From NCBI RefSeq assembly GCF_016595465.1, contig NZ_JAENIK010000011.1:930001-994000 (forward strand): a stretch of DNA of 64,000 nt, in the 5' to 3' direction. The translations under genes and the position numbers were made by a program. Positions within the stretch are counted from its first letter, which is position 1; each line of letters opens with the position of its first letter. Positions 19,009 to 27,924 of the stretch are shown here, piece by piece. The notes beneath the pieces were generated by a model that saw nothing but the letters and a program-made list of their open reading frames with translations, was not told where the DNA came from and did no database searches. This DNA comes from Luteolibacter yonseiensis (lineage in GTDB: Bacteria > Verrucomicrobiota > Verrucomicrobiia > Verrucomicrobiales > Akkermansiaceae).

Positions 19009-19475
19009 ATGCTTTCGGTCAATTCGCAGCCATCGTCTCCATTTCGTGCGCGGCAGCGGGCGGAACCTACCTGATCAAGGGCGAGCCGGTGCGCCGGCTG
19101 GCATGCGATCCCGCGACCTTGAAGGCGGGGGAGGTCTGCCTGGAGCAGATCCCGCCGGATGACAAGATCCTCTGGGTGGACGCTCGTCTTCGCAAGGACT
19201 GGGAAAAATCCGGAGTTCCGGGGTCCGTGCTCTGGAATCTGGACCCGGCGGAAGACATGCAGGTGTTCGAGGCGGAGACGGCCATGAAGATCATGGAAAC
19301 CCCGCGTGTCATCGTCTATTGCGGCGACGAGAACTGCGGCATCAGCAGCCAGGTCGCCGAGCGGATCCGATCCTTGCAACTCGGTGCGGAGGTTTCCGTG
19401 CTGCGAGGGGGCTGGAGGGCGTTGAGTGAGGCGGGAAGGGTGAAAAAGCCGGTGGATTCCGCCGCATCCAAGTGA
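19005..19475 (+). CDS. Rhodanese-like domain protein
   Basis: 156 residues, start overlapping the previous stop. The N-terminus (FGQFAAIVSISCAAAGGTYLIKG) is a single hydrophobic anchor or signal, so the domain probably sits at or outside the inner membrane. The rhodanese fold shows in LWVDARLRKDWEKSGVPGSV and in the active-site strand VIVYCGDENCGISSQVAERI, where the first Cys occupies the expected catalytic position and a second Cys lies four residues later. It closes the sigma operon. Thiosulfate sulfurtransferase activity is possible; with neighbouring CxC proteins, thiol handling in the envelope is an inference only. Confidence 0.8.
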   Translation: MNAFGQFAAIVSISCAAAGGTYLIKGEPVRRLACDPATLKAGEVCLEQIPPDDKILWVDARLRKDWEKSGVPGSVLWNLDPAEDMQVFEAETAMKIMETPRVIVYCGDENCGISSQVAERIRSLQLGAEVSVLRGGWRALSEAGRVKKPVDSAASK

Positions 19476-19496
19476 TGGCTCCGCCGGATTCCGCCT

Positions 19497-20297
19497 CTAG
19501 TCCTCGTTCGTGGGGAGCAGGGTGAACCCCTTCAGGAAGGGTTTCCAGCGGTCGGGAAAAACCTCATCGGCAGGAATCGGAGTTCCGTCGTCCGCGTATT
19601 TCGCATCCACCTCTGGTCCTGTCTTTCCGGAAATTGTCCTGGCCCATGCGATCAATCTGCCCGAACTGGTCCGGGTGATCGTAAGGGTGGGGAACCACTT
19701 CTCTTCGGTGCTATACAAGAGGTTCCATTTCAGCGAGCTTATCAGGACTTCCGCTTGTTCGGTGGCTAGATGGGAGCGGAGGCTTTCCTGAATCCGTGCC
19801 GGCAGGGTTTTCGAAAAAGCCTCCATCCCGCTGCTGTCCAGACGGATCTCGGATGGGTCGGTTTGGATCGCCTTCAGTTGCTTTTTCTCCTCATCCTGTA
19901 TCTCGGCATCGATCCGTTTCAGGGCATCGATGACATTTTTTTTCTCCACTTCCGACACGCCGAGGAGCGGCAGGGATCGTTCCACCCCATAAATGAGATA
20001 CTCCATCCCGGCGGCCACCTGGTGCTGGGAGATCATCTTGGTCACGGTGGCCAGCGGGATGGACACCGTCGGCTCGGTGGCTTTTTTCTTTTCCTCCCGT
20101 AAAGCGACCCGGGTACGCCCCGCCGGATCCTCATTCTCCCCGCGGGTGTTTCCGGGGTGGGACCTGAGGGAGGAATTGGTATCGGGACTGCCCGTCGCAG
20201 GGGGCTGGTGGTCGCGGAAGGTGGGTGCGAATGCCACGCCCAGCGCGAAGCTCACCACCGCCGTGGCTGCGGTGATCCTGAATTGACGGGATTTCAT
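19497..20297 (-). CDS. Membrane-anchored protein of unknown function
   Basis: 266 residues with one N-terminal hydrophobic segment (RITAATAVVSFALGVAFAP), then a low-complexity polar linker (~30-75) and a mostly helical, charged domain (VEKKNVIDALKRIDAEIQDEEKKQL, ESLRSHLATEQAEVLISSLKWNLLY). No known motif. It starts 18 bp after the stop of the amidase gene on the same strand, so the two are likely one transcript and it may work at the cell wall. It converges on the rhodanese gene with only 21 bp between. Confidence 0.65.
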   Translation of the reverse strand: MKSRQFRITAATAVVSFALGVAFAPTFRDHQPPATGSPDTNSSLRSHPGNTRGENEDPAGRTRVALREEKKKATEPTVSIPLATVTKMISQHQVAAGMEYLIYGVERSLPLLGVSEVEKKNVIDALKRIDAEIQDEEKKQLKAIQTDPSEIRLDSSGMEAFSKTLPARIQESLRSHLATEQAEVLISSLKWNLLYSTEEKWFPTLTITRTSSGRLIAWARTISGKTGPEVDAKYADDGTPIPADEVFPDRWKPFLKGFTLLPTNED

Positions 20298-20315
20298 GGT
20301 TTTGTGGAATGGGAC

Positions 20316-21059
20316 CTATTCAGGCGCATCCGTCGGACGGCTTGGCGGAGCGTTGATCGGGCGGGGCAGGGGACCTGTTCCCGCGTCTCCTATCCGGGCT
20401 TGTGTCCGGATGGCTCCGGCGATGGCGTTCGCGAGCTTCTGGCGGTAGCCCGCGTCGCCAGCCAACCGCGCCTCGGCGGGGTTGCTCAGGTAGCCGCCCT
20501 CCAACAGGACACACGGGATTTCCGGATTCCGCGTCAGGCGGATGCGGCGCCGGACGAGACCACGGTTGCCGACCTCCACAGGGGATACCTGCGCCATGGC
20601 CTGTTGGCAGCGCACCGCCAGCCCGTGACTGTCCACCCGCCAGTAGTAGGTTTCCGGTCCACGGATCGGCGAAGGGCCGCTGTTGTAGTGCATGCTCACG
20701 AGAATCGCACCGCCATGCTTGTTGGCGCGGTCCACGCGTTCGTCCAGATCGATGAATGTGTCGTCACCCCGCATCAGGATGACTTTGAAATCCCCGCGCA
20801 GTTCGCCGGCGATCCGTTTGGCCGTGTCCAGCGCGAGATCCTTTTCCCGTTGATGGGTGTGGCGGCTTACCGCCCCCGGATCCTTGCCGCCATGGCCCGC
20901 ATCGATGATCACGGTCTTGAATCCCTTGGGACCCGGGCGATGACCGTAAACATCCCGCCCGACGGATGACGGCGTGGCGGATGGACCGGAAGGGCCGGCG
21001 CAGGAGATGAACAAGGCACACGCGGAGACACACAGCGGGATTTTCACAAACAGACTCAT
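20316..21059 (-). CDS. N-acetylmuramoyl-L-alanine amidase (Amidase_3), lipoprotein
   Basis: 247 residues from the ATG at 21059, which places a clear lipoprotein signal at the N-terminus (MSLFVKIPLCVSACALFIS followed by Cys ~21); the longer frame upstream would bury it. Zinc amidase motifs are in order: VIIDAGHGGKDPGA (His), EKDLAL (Glu), ILVSMHYNSG (His), and VLLEGGYLSNP (catalytic Glu). It cleaves the lactyl-amide bond between muramic acid and the stem peptide of peptidoglycan, typically in cell separation or recycling; being lipid-anchored, it would be held at the outer or inner membrane. It diverges from the helical-repeat gene pair at 21154. Confidence 0.9.
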   Translation of the reverse strand: MSLFVKIPLCVSACALFISCAGPSGPSATPSSVGRDVYGHRPGPKGFKTVIIDAGHGGKDPGAVSRHTHQREKDLALDTAKRIAGELRGDFKVILMRGDDTFIDLDERVDRANKHGGAILVSMHYNSGPSPIRGPETYYWRVDSHGLAVRCQQAMAQVSPVEVGNRGLVRRRIRLTRNPEIPCVLLEGGYLSNPAEARLAGDAGYRQKLANAIAGAIRTQARIGDAGTGPLPRPINAPPSRPTDAPE

Positions 21060-21153
21060 GTGTGAATCCATCGCATGGGAACCAGCCCGGGAAAAGCCTG
21101 ATTCTTTCCGTCCTTTCCCGCCACTCTTTCCCCCGCCTTGACGGATCATTCCT

Positions 21154-22440
21154 GTGAGTCAAAATTCCCCTCGCTTGAAAATCATCCACCTCATTGCTCC
21201 CGCGGCGTCGCTCGTCCTGATCGGCGTGTGGAATCTCTCGCTGTCGCGGTCCATTTCCGGCGTCGAGAATGACAACGGCGTCATCCGGAAAAAAATCTCC
21301 GCCACGGGTGCGGCTGGAAATGTTTCCGAATCCACACGGGCATCCGTCGCATCCCGGGGAAATTCCACCAATGGCAAACAAGGCATCGATTGGAAGCACA
21401 TGTCCGGCAACCTGCTCGCCGCGGAAGACGATGACCGGAACGTCGAGGTCCGTGCGATGATCGATTTCCAACTCCGTTTGGCCGGAATGGCGCGTGAGGA
21501 GCTGATCGCCGCGCTGGATGAGATTTCCACGCTCGATCTTTCCGATGCGGAACGCGGCGCGCTGGAACAGAAGATTCTGGAATTCCTTGTCAAAAAGGAT
21601 CCTCAATATGCCCTGGACCGTTTCGTGGACCGTATCGAGAGCGAGCCGGACACCATTGGCTGGCAGCTTTCCAACGCCATGAAGGAGTGGGCGAAAAAGG
21701 ACCGGGCCTCGGCCGGCGCATGGTTGGACAGCCAGATCGCGGGCGGTAAATTCGAGAGCAGGACCCTGGATGGCAACAGCGAGATGCGCGTCCAGTTCGA
21801 GTCCGGATTGCTGGAGTCGATCCTCGGCTCCGATCTGACCGCCGCCGGAAACCGGCTCGCCGCCTTGCCGGAAGACCAGCGCCGCGAGGTGCTCGAAAAC
21901 CTGTCCTTCCCGGAGCTCTCTGCCGGCGAGCAGAAATCCTACGCCGCCCTGGTGCGGCAGCTCGTTCCGGCGGACGAGCGCGAGGGTTCGTTCGCCCACA
22001 TCGCCGACCAGCTTGTGGACGAAAACGGCTACGACAAGGTCAGTGGATTCCTCGATTCTGTCAGTGCGAATCCGGAGGAACGCGCCGCCGCCGCGATGCA
22101 GGTCGCCGAGTCCCGTCTTGGCAACCTGGCCTCCGATGGCGGGGTCACACAGGGCGAGATCGACAGCCTCCGCACCTGGTTGGACAAACAGGCTCCCGGC
22201 CAGACGGATGGCATCATCGGCAAGTCCCTCGCGGAAGCCGCGCAGGACGGCGGCGACTTCGGCTTTTCCGAAGCATCCCAGCTCGCTCTTGGCTATCAGA
22301 AAACCAGCGGCAGCGACGAGGTGCTCATCGCTTTTCTCAAAAGCTACTCCGCCCACTCGAATCTCGAGGAGGCACGCCACCTGGCGGAAATGATCTCCGA
22401 CGAGAAGCGCCGCGAGGCGGTGCTCCGTGACCTGGAATGA
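21154..22440 (+). CDS. Anchored helical-repeat protein, copy 1
   Basis: 428 residues with a GTG start. One N-terminal hydrophobic segment (IIHLIAPAASLVLIGVWNL) is followed by a polar linker and a long all-helical region. Repeating elements carry a Trp with an acidic/alanine pattern, for example AMKEWAKKDRASAGAWLDSQ, and blocks rich in EER, AAAMQVAE and LA. The next gene repeats the design, so these are probably a paralogous or co-working pair. I do not recognise the family; TPR- or HEAT-like scaffolding facing the periplasm is plausible. The divergent amidase suggests a link with the envelope. Confidence 0.65.
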   Translation: MSQNSPRLKIIHLIAPAASLVLIGVWNLSLSRSISGVENDNGVIRKKISATGAAGNVSESTRASVASRGNSTNGKQGIDWKHMSGNLLAAEDDDRNVEVRAMIDFQLRLAGMAREELIAALDEISTLDLSDAERGALEQKILEFLVKKDPQYALDRFVDRIESEPDTIGWQLSNAMKEWAKKDRASAGAWLDSQIAGGKFESRTLDGNSEMRVQFESGLLESILGSDLTAAGNRLAALPEDQRREVLENLSFPELSAGEQKSYAALVRQLVPADEREGSFAHIADQLVDENGYDKVSGFLDSVSANPEERAAAAMQVAESRLGNLASDGGVTQGEIDSLRTWLDKQAPGQTDGIIGKSLAEAAQDGGDFGFSEASQLALGYQKTSGSDEVLIAFLKSYSAHSNLEEARHLAEMISDEKRREAVLRDLE

Positions 22441-22447
22441 TACGAAG

Positions 22448-23752
22448 ATGAAATTTTCCCTCGCCACCTCCCTCCTTATCCTCGTCCTCGGCGGAGCCAT
22501 GGGGCTCATGCAGCGGAGTCGCCTGACAGGCCTGCGCCAGGATCAGGCCGAACTCGTCACCAGGGCTGGAACGCTCGGCATCACCGTCCAGCCGTCCGAC
22601 GAAACACCGCTCACCAAGCGCCAGCGCGAGGAGGCCGGCGGCGGGCGGGCCGGTGAGATCCTCTCCCGGCTCGTTCCGGAAGCGAAGGAAATGGAACAAC
22701 GTGAAAAATCCGGTGAAGAGATATCCGATACGGATACCGCACAACTGTTGAAGCAGCTCGTCGGCCTGGACGCGGGGCAACTCAAGCAGGTCATCGCCGG
22801 AGTTCATGACGACCCGGGCCTTTCGGACGAGATGCGCGGGAACCTCACGGGAGTGATGGTGATGCTTCTGGCCGAGCAGAATCCGGCGGCCGCTCTTGCC
22901 CTGGTTTCCGATTCCAAGGACCTGCTTGCGGACGAAAGCACGCGGAAGCAAATGATGCTTTCAGCGCTCACCCGCTGGTCGAAACAAGATCCGCAGGCCG
23001 CCCTGTCATGGATGCGCGGGCACACCGAATCGTATCCGGAACTCGCCGAAGACGAGACCAAACAAAGCATCATCAGCGGAGCCGCGGAAACCGATCCGAA
23101 GCTCGCTATAAAACTGATGGTCGAGATGAAGCCCGACGATGTGTCGTCAGCCATCAGCACGTTGGTCGAGACCGGCACGACTCCCGAGAAACGCAGCGCG
23201 GTGCTCGCGGCCCTGCGTGAATATGCCACGACCCTTCCTGACGAGACAGAGCGGGAGGACCTGATCGCCACCTCCCTCGAAGACATGGCGCGAAGCTTGT
23301 CCAACGAAAAGCTGGCATCCGTGAAAACCTGGTTGGACGCCGCGAACCTCAATCCTGCCGAGACTTCCCAATTTGCCGCGGGATTGTCCTATTTCAATAC
23401 CAAGGAGGAGACCGGCCAGTGGATCGACTGGATGGCGGGAAATCTCCCTGCGGAAGACATCGCGGAAAACGTGGACAATCTTGTGGGACAGTGGACCCAG
23501 CAGGATTATCTGGCAGCGGGGAGATGGCTCTCCAACGCCGCGGAAGGACCCGCGAAGGCCGCCGCAGTGAAAACCTACGCCGCGACCGTCGCCGAATATG
23601 AACCGCAGACCGCCGTGCAATGGGCGCTCACGCTGCCTGCGGACGAGAGACAGGAAACCTTCGAAGCGATCTACGAGAACTGGCCCAAGCGGGACTCCGC
23701 CGCTGCCGAGGCTTTCGCAAAGGCCCACGGCATCGAGGTCACTCCCGAATGA
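22448..23752 (+). CDS. Anchored helical-repeat protein, copy 2
   Basis: 434 residues from the ATG at 22448 (a GTG at 22427 inside the previous gene is an alternative). The N-terminal helix (FSLATSLLILVLGGAMGLMQ) is a membrane anchor, then a short coiled-coil-like stretch (LRQDQAELVTRAGTLGI). The rest is helical repeats of ~38-45 residues with a W..(K/Q).D..AA..W core: LTRWSKQDPQAALSWMRG, VGQWTQQDYLAAGRWLSN, YENWPKRDSAAAEAFAKA. Stop-to-start spacing to copy 1 is 7 bp, so translation is probably coupled. Function unknown. Confidence 0.65.
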   Translation: MKFSLATSLLILVLGGAMGLMQRSRLTGLRQDQAELVTRAGTLGITVQPSDETPLTKRQREEAGGGRAGEILSRLVPEAKEMEQREKSGEEISDTDTAQLLKQLVGLDAGQLKQVIAGVHDDPGLSDEMRGNLTGVMVMLLAEQNPAAALALVSDSKDLLADESTRKQMMLSALTRWSKQDPQAALSWMRGHTESYPELAEDETKQSIISGAAETDPKLAIKLMVEMKPDDVSSAISTLVETGTTPEKRSAVLAALREYATTLPDETEREDLIATSLEDMARSLSNEKLASVKTWLDAANLNPAETSQFAAGLSYFNTKEETGQWIDWMAGNLPAEDIAENVDNLVGQWTQQDYLAAGRWLSNAAEGPAKAAAVKTYAATVAEYEPQTAVQWALTLPADERQETFEAIYENWPKRDSAAAEAFAKAHGIEVTPE

Positions 23753-23790
23753 GGGGGATCGCCGGGCCTTGGTGCCGCAGACCATCCTGA

Positions 23791-24969
23791 CTACGCTTTT
23801 CTCAACGTCAGATGGATGATCTCGGCAGGCGCGTTCACCCGCAGCGGAAACCAGTTGCCGGTGCCGTTTCCGACGACCAGCGCGCGATCTGCTTTCCTAT
23901 ACAATCCGGACCAGTAGCGGAACATCAGGGGACCCGCGCCAAGTTCGTGCGTCAGCATCATCTGCCCGCCGTGGGTGTGACCCGCCAGCGTCAGCGGGAT
24001 GCCGTTCTCCGCCGCCCGGTCGAACGCGTGTGGGTGGTGTGCGAGCAAGATCGGAAACGCGCCCGGCCTGCGCAGGGCTGACACCGTATCCACATCCGCC
24101 GCCATTTCCTCCTCGCCGTGATTCCATACGATTCCTAGCAGATCGACAGGCACGCCTGCGATCTCGATCGCGGCCATCTGGTTCAGCAGCAAGGTGATGC
24201 CCGCGTCCCGGACCCCTTTTTCAAACGCGGGCGCGTCGTCGAAGAGATCGTGGTTTCCCTCGATGACATACACTCCGGACTTCGCGCGGAGCTGTCGCAG
24301 CATGTGCACCGCCAGAGGAAGATCCCGGATGGTGTTGTCGATGAGATCGCCGGTGAAAAGCACCAGATCCGCGTCCAGTCCGTTGGTTGCTTTCACGATC
24401 TCGTCCAGAACCCGTCCCTTTGTGAACTTGCCCACATGGGTATCCGTCACATGGGCGATCCTCAACCCGTCCAAGGCGGCGGGGAGGTCCGGCAATGCCA
24501 CCGTCAGCTCGCGAATGCGGAAACGCGTCATCCTCGGCAGGCTGAAGGCACCGGTGCCGTAGGTCGCCACCACCGGCAATGTTATTGCCAGGGTCCCCAA
24601 CAACTGCCGCCGGGTCCATGGTTCTTCCGCGATGGGAGAAGGTAAGGGTGTGGATTTCCTGTTGAAGAGCCTTTTGTAAATCGAACCAACCGCCCACACC
24701 AGCATTGTCGGCAGGCCCAGGAACGGCAGGAAAATCAATCCCCACAACAAAACCAGCGCGTACAGCACGGCGGGGATCGGCATGGTCACCGTGTTCGCCC
24801 TGCCCAGCAGCACCCAGACGTAGCCGGCCAGCAGCACCGCCACCATCAGGCCCAGTGTCCACTTGATCCCGGCTGGAGCGGCCAACCGTTTAAGCCGCCG
24901 GTGTGCCCAGAACCACCAGGCGAGGGAAAGCAACGGGATTCCGAGAATGATGAAGTAAACGACAGGCAT
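23791..24969 (-). CDS. Membrane-bound metallophosphoesterase
   Basis: 392 residues. Residues 1-~100 contain three to four hydrophobic segments (VVYFIILGIPLLSLAWWFW, WTLGLMVAVLLAGYVWVLL, LYALVLLWGLIFLPFLG). At ~118 an internal twin-arginine-like sequence (TRRQLLGTLAI) precedes another hydrophobic stretch. The calcineurin-like catalytic domain follows with its metal ligands: HVTDTHVGK, FTGDLIDN, VIEGNHD, AHHPHAF and LAGHTHGGQ. This matches the YkuE/YaeI-type membrane phosphoesterases, whose substrates are often lipid phosphates. It is not the small PdeM nuclease often found with the ligase-exonuclease genes, although it lies just downstream of one here. Confidence 0.85.
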   Translation of the reverse strand: MPVVYFIILGIPLLSLAWWFWAHRRLKRLAAPAGIKWTLGLMVAVLLAGYVWVLLGRANTVTMPIPAVLYALVLLWGLIFLPFLGLPTMLVWAVGSIYKRLFNRKSTPLPSPIAEEPWTRRQLLGTLAITLPVVATYGTGAFSLPRMTRFRIRELTVALPDLPAALDGLRIAHVTDTHVGKFTKGRVLDEIVKATNGLDADLVLFTGDLIDNTIRDLPLAVHMLRQLRAKSGVYVIEGNHDLFDDAPAFEKGVRDAGITLLLNQMAAIEIAGVPVDLLGIVWNHGEEEMAADVDTVSALRRPGAFPILLAHHPHAFDRAAENGIPLTLAGHTHGGQMMLTHELGAGPLMFRYWSGLYRKADRALVVGNGTGNWFPLRVNAPAEIIHLTLRKA

Positions 24970-25082
24970 AAGCGACAGCGCCGCAACCTAACCGGGTTTG
25001 CTGTCCTGTCCACTTCCGCCAAGGGGAAATATCCGACGGGGTGGAACTCCGGCCTTCTGCCTCCCGACCAGCCGCTTTCAAT

Positions 25083-25109
25083 ATTCCGCCCGTCCCGGAC
25101 AGACGGAAT
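25083..25109 (-). terminator. Hairpin after the exonuclease-ligase gene
   Basis: ATTCCG and CGGAAT bracket a stem that, in the minus-strand transcript, continues through G-U wobbles (GUCC with GGAC core). It begins five bases after the ligase stop codon. There is no clear U-run, so it is a weak terminator candidate. Confidence 0.4.
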
Positions 25110-25113
25110 AAAT

Positions 25114-27810
25114 CTACACCAGCGCTTTTGTAGATTTCAGCGTGTCGATGTCCTCCAGGGTTTTGTCGCGGCGGATGGACTTGATGCGGGGGAATCTCAG
25201 CGCCAGTCCGGAGTCGTGGCGGGAAGAGGGGATGATGGCGTCGAAGGCGATTTCGAGCACGATGTCCGGCTTCACGTGATGCTTGAGCTTCTCCTTGCGC
25301 AGCGTGTTCCGCTTGAAATGGGCGGTGAGTTCCGCGGTTTCCTCGTCGCTGAGGCCGGAGTGGGTCTTGCCCAGGATGCAAAGTTTCCCCGAGATTTCGT
25401 CACGGATGGCGAAGGTATAGTCGGTGAGGATGTCCGGCCGCAGGCCTTGCCTCTGCCGGGCGATGACGACGACGCAGTCGAGCGTGGGCATCACCCCCTT
25501 GAGCTTGATCCACGAGTTTTCACGGCGGCCGGGCAGGTAGATGCCGGAGGGGTCCTTCGCGACCAGCCCTTCATGATTGTTCTGGAGCGAGTGCTTGAAG
25601 GTGGCCTCGATTTCCGCCGCATTTTCCGCCGCGTAGATGGTGATGGTTTCAAAAGGGGCGGCGAGAGCGAGTGACTCCAGCTTGAGGTGCCGTTCGACCA
25701 ACGGCTGGCCCAGAAGGTCCGCGCCTTGATGCCAGAGGAGGTCGAAGGCGATGAAACGGGAAGGGGAGGCCGGCGGAAGATCCTTGTCTGTCAGAAAAAG
25801 ATCACCGCTTGTTTGTTTGGGTGGCTGGCGCTTTTGCAAATCACGCGGCTTGAGCTTGCGGCCATCGGTGTAGGCGATGATTTCACCGTCGAGGATGAAA
25901 TCGCCGCTGATTTTTCCCGCGGCGGCGACGAGTTCGGGAAACCTGGCGTTGATCGGCCTGAGATCGCGGGAGAAGAGGGTGACCTCGTCGCCCCGTTTGT
26001 GGAGCTGCGCGCGGATGCCATCATACTTCGCCTCCAGCCAATAGGGGGGAGGGAACGGGAGTTTTTCAAACAGGGGGCGGGTGTCCGTTTCATCATGCCC
26101 GGGCGACGAGGCCAGCATGCATTTGACCGGGATGCCCACCCGCAGGCCGGCTTCGGCGAGCCTGCCATGTTTGGCCAGCAGGATGGTTTCCCCGATGTCT
26201 CCGGAGAGCATGTGCGCGTCCCGCACACTGGCGGAGTCCAGCTTGAAGACCGCGGCGATGGCATCCTCGATGTGCTCCGCCTTGAGTCCCACGCGGAGAT
26301 CTCCGGTGAGCAGCCTGACGATGGTCTCGCTCTCGACCGGATGCAGTGTCGAAAGGCGCGCGGCAAGCAGGGAGATGCGGTCCAGATCGCTGGCCGTGGC
26401 GAGAAGTGTTTGGAAAAACGTTTCAAGTCCGGCGAGATCGAGCGGTTCCGGACGGATCTGGATTTCCTGCAGCACAAGCCGTGCGGTGCGGGCTGTGTCG
26501 CTCTGGGCGTGTGAGATCTCGCGATAGCGTTCCTCCCGGACGCTGGGCAGGGAGAGCAGCGCGTGACGGATGCCGGCGTCGCTGAAACGCAGGGTGGCTT
26601 GTCCCGGCTTGCCGGGGAGAGCCTGGCCGGTCAGCCAGATGGCGGAAAGGCTGAGTTCCTGCTCGGTGGTCAGGCCGCGCAGGTAGGTGGCGATGTATTC
26701 GGTTTTCGAAACCCGGCTGCTGGTTTCACCGATGAGACGGCAAAGGTCCCCGAAATCCGCGAGCGTGCAGATGGCGCGGATGTGGCGCGTGGTGCCCGAA
26801 CCGCCGCCACGCTGCGCGGCTTGGTTGATGGAAAGCTCCAGTTGGTCGTCCCCCATGGCGCACCAGGCTTCCATGCCTTTCGCGCGGAGTTCCCGGGCGA
26901 ATTCCCGGGCGAAGCCGTGGACGGTCAGGATCCGCTTCGGGCGGACGCGCTGGATGCATTCCAGAAGTCCGGTGTGATCCGCATGATCGGAAAGAGGGAA
27001 GATTTCATCCACCGAATAGCGGAATTTCGCGCCTTTTTGCATCGCCCAACCGGTGAGCATGGCGGTGCGTTTGGATTTCAATCCGCGGAGAAGTTTCGAG
27101 CGGATGGTGCTGGGCGGTGCGATGACGACATGGCCCGGTGGCGCGTGACCGTCGAATTCCACAGGTTCGGGCAGCGTTTCCACGCCCACCTCGCGGCAGG
27201 CCCTGGTCATGGCGGCGACCGTCGGATGAAGCAGGGCCGGGATGCCGTGTTCGGTGAGAAGGGCCAGGGCTTCCTGGGCTTTCCCCAGCGCATAGCCGAA
27301 GAGGACGGGTGTCTCGCCATCGGCAAAGGCGTCATGGACGAAGCGCAGGATGCCGGCCTCGATCTCCATGCTGCCGGGAAATTCGTAATTCGGCAGACCA
27401 AAGGTGGTCTCCAGAATGAGGGTGTCGGCATTGAGGAAGTTGACCGACTCCGCCGTCCTGCCGCGACGGGTCTTGAAATCTCCGGTGTAGAGCAGGCTCG
27501 CGTTGTCCTTGATGCGGGTGATGTGGAGCATCGCCGAGCCGGAAATGTGGCCTGCGGGAAGGAGCCGGAGGCGGAACCCGTCACGCACCACAGGCACATG
27601 GAAGGACACGGCTTCGATCCTGCTTTCCGCCAGATGAAAACGTTTGTGAACCAGCGCCGCGGTGACTTCCGAGCAGAGCGCGGATTCATGCCGTGCGAAG
27701 TGATCCGCGTGGGCGTGGGAGACGAACGCCCGTGGCTTCGCATCCCATGGGTCCAGCCACAGGTCGAGCTCGGGTAGATATAATCCACGTTTGAATCTGA
27801 CTTCGATCAA
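25114..27810 (-). CDS. Fused MBL-fold DNA exonuclease / ATP-dependent DNA ligase
   Basis: 898 residues in one uninterrupted frame. Residues ~1-335 are a metallo-beta-lactamase/beta-CASP-like nuclease: HAHADH at 32-37, LPAGHISGSAML, LYTGDF at 108-112 and SDHADH near 274, matching the ligase-associated DNA exonuclease family. Residues ~340-900 are an ATP-dependent DNA ligase: N-terminal domain ~345-560, adenylation motif EAKYDGIRAQ with catalytic Lys595, FSRDLRPIN, DGEIIAYTDG, HEGLVAKDP and WIKLKG, then an OB-fold. In many bacteria these are two neighbouring genes with an Lhr-type helicase and a PdeM phosphoesterase, acting in repair of damaged DNA. Here they form one chain, and neither the helicase nor PdeM is in the window. 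Processing of ends followed directly by sealing is inferred. Confidence 0.9.
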   Translation of the reverse strand: MIEVRFKRGLYLPELDLWLDPWDAKPRAFVSHAHADHFARHESALCSEVTAALVHKRFHLAESRIEAVSFHVPVVRDGFRLRLLPAGHISGSAMLHITRIKDNASLLYTGDFKTRRGRTAESVNFLNADTLILETTFGLPNYEFPGSMEIEAGILRFVHDAFADGETPVLFGYALGKAQEALALLTEHGIPALLHPTVAAMTRACREVGVETLPEPVEFDGHAPPGHVVIAPPSTIRSKLLRGLKSKRTAMLTGWAMQKGAKFRYSVDEIFPLSDHADHTGLLECIQRVRPKRILTVHGFAREFARELRAKGMEAWCAMGDDQLELSINQAAQRGGGSGTTRHIRAICTLADFGDLCRLIGETSSRVSKTEYIATYLRGLTTEQELSLSAIWLTGQALPGKPGQATLRFSDAGIRHALLSLPSVREERYREISHAQSDTARTARLVLQEIQIRPEPLDLAGLETFFQTLLATASDLDRISLLAARLSTLHPVESETIVRLLTGDLRVGLKAEHIEDAIAAVFKLDSASVRDAHMLSGDIGETILLAKHGRLAEAGLRVGIPVKCMLASSPGHDETDTRPLFEKLPFPPPYWLEAKYDGIRAQLHKRGDEVTLFSRDLRPINARFPELVAAAGKISGDFILDGEIIAYTDGRKLKPRDLQKRQPPKQTSGDLFLTDKDLPPASPSRFIAFDLLWHQGADLLGQPLVERHLKLESLALAAPFETITIYAAENAAEIEATFKHSLQNNHEGLVAKDPSGIYLPGRRENSWIKLKGVMPTLDCVVVIARQRQGLRPDILTDYTFAIRDEISGKLCILGKTHSGLSDEETAELTAHFKRNTLRKEKLKHHVKPDIVLEIAFDAIIPSSRHDSGLALRFPRIKSIRRDKTLEDIDTLKSTKALV

Positions 27811-27924
27811 TGTGCGGAAAGCCTAGACCTAGTGCGGGCTGATGGCCAAGGGAAAGTGGAGAAACTGCCGGAGGCGCGGTCCGGATACACGGGAAATGGA
27901 AGAACTCAGGGTATCACCCCGCGT

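Noticed and set aside
20764-22509. 581-residue minus-strand frame crossing the amidase start and the first helical-repeat gene
   Set aside because: It overlaps two well-supported genes and lacks any domain.
23791-24969. PdeM, the phosphoesterase partner of the ligase-exonuclease cluster
   Set aside because: This protein has several membrane helices and a longer YkuE/YaeI-like domain; PdeM is a small soluble protein.
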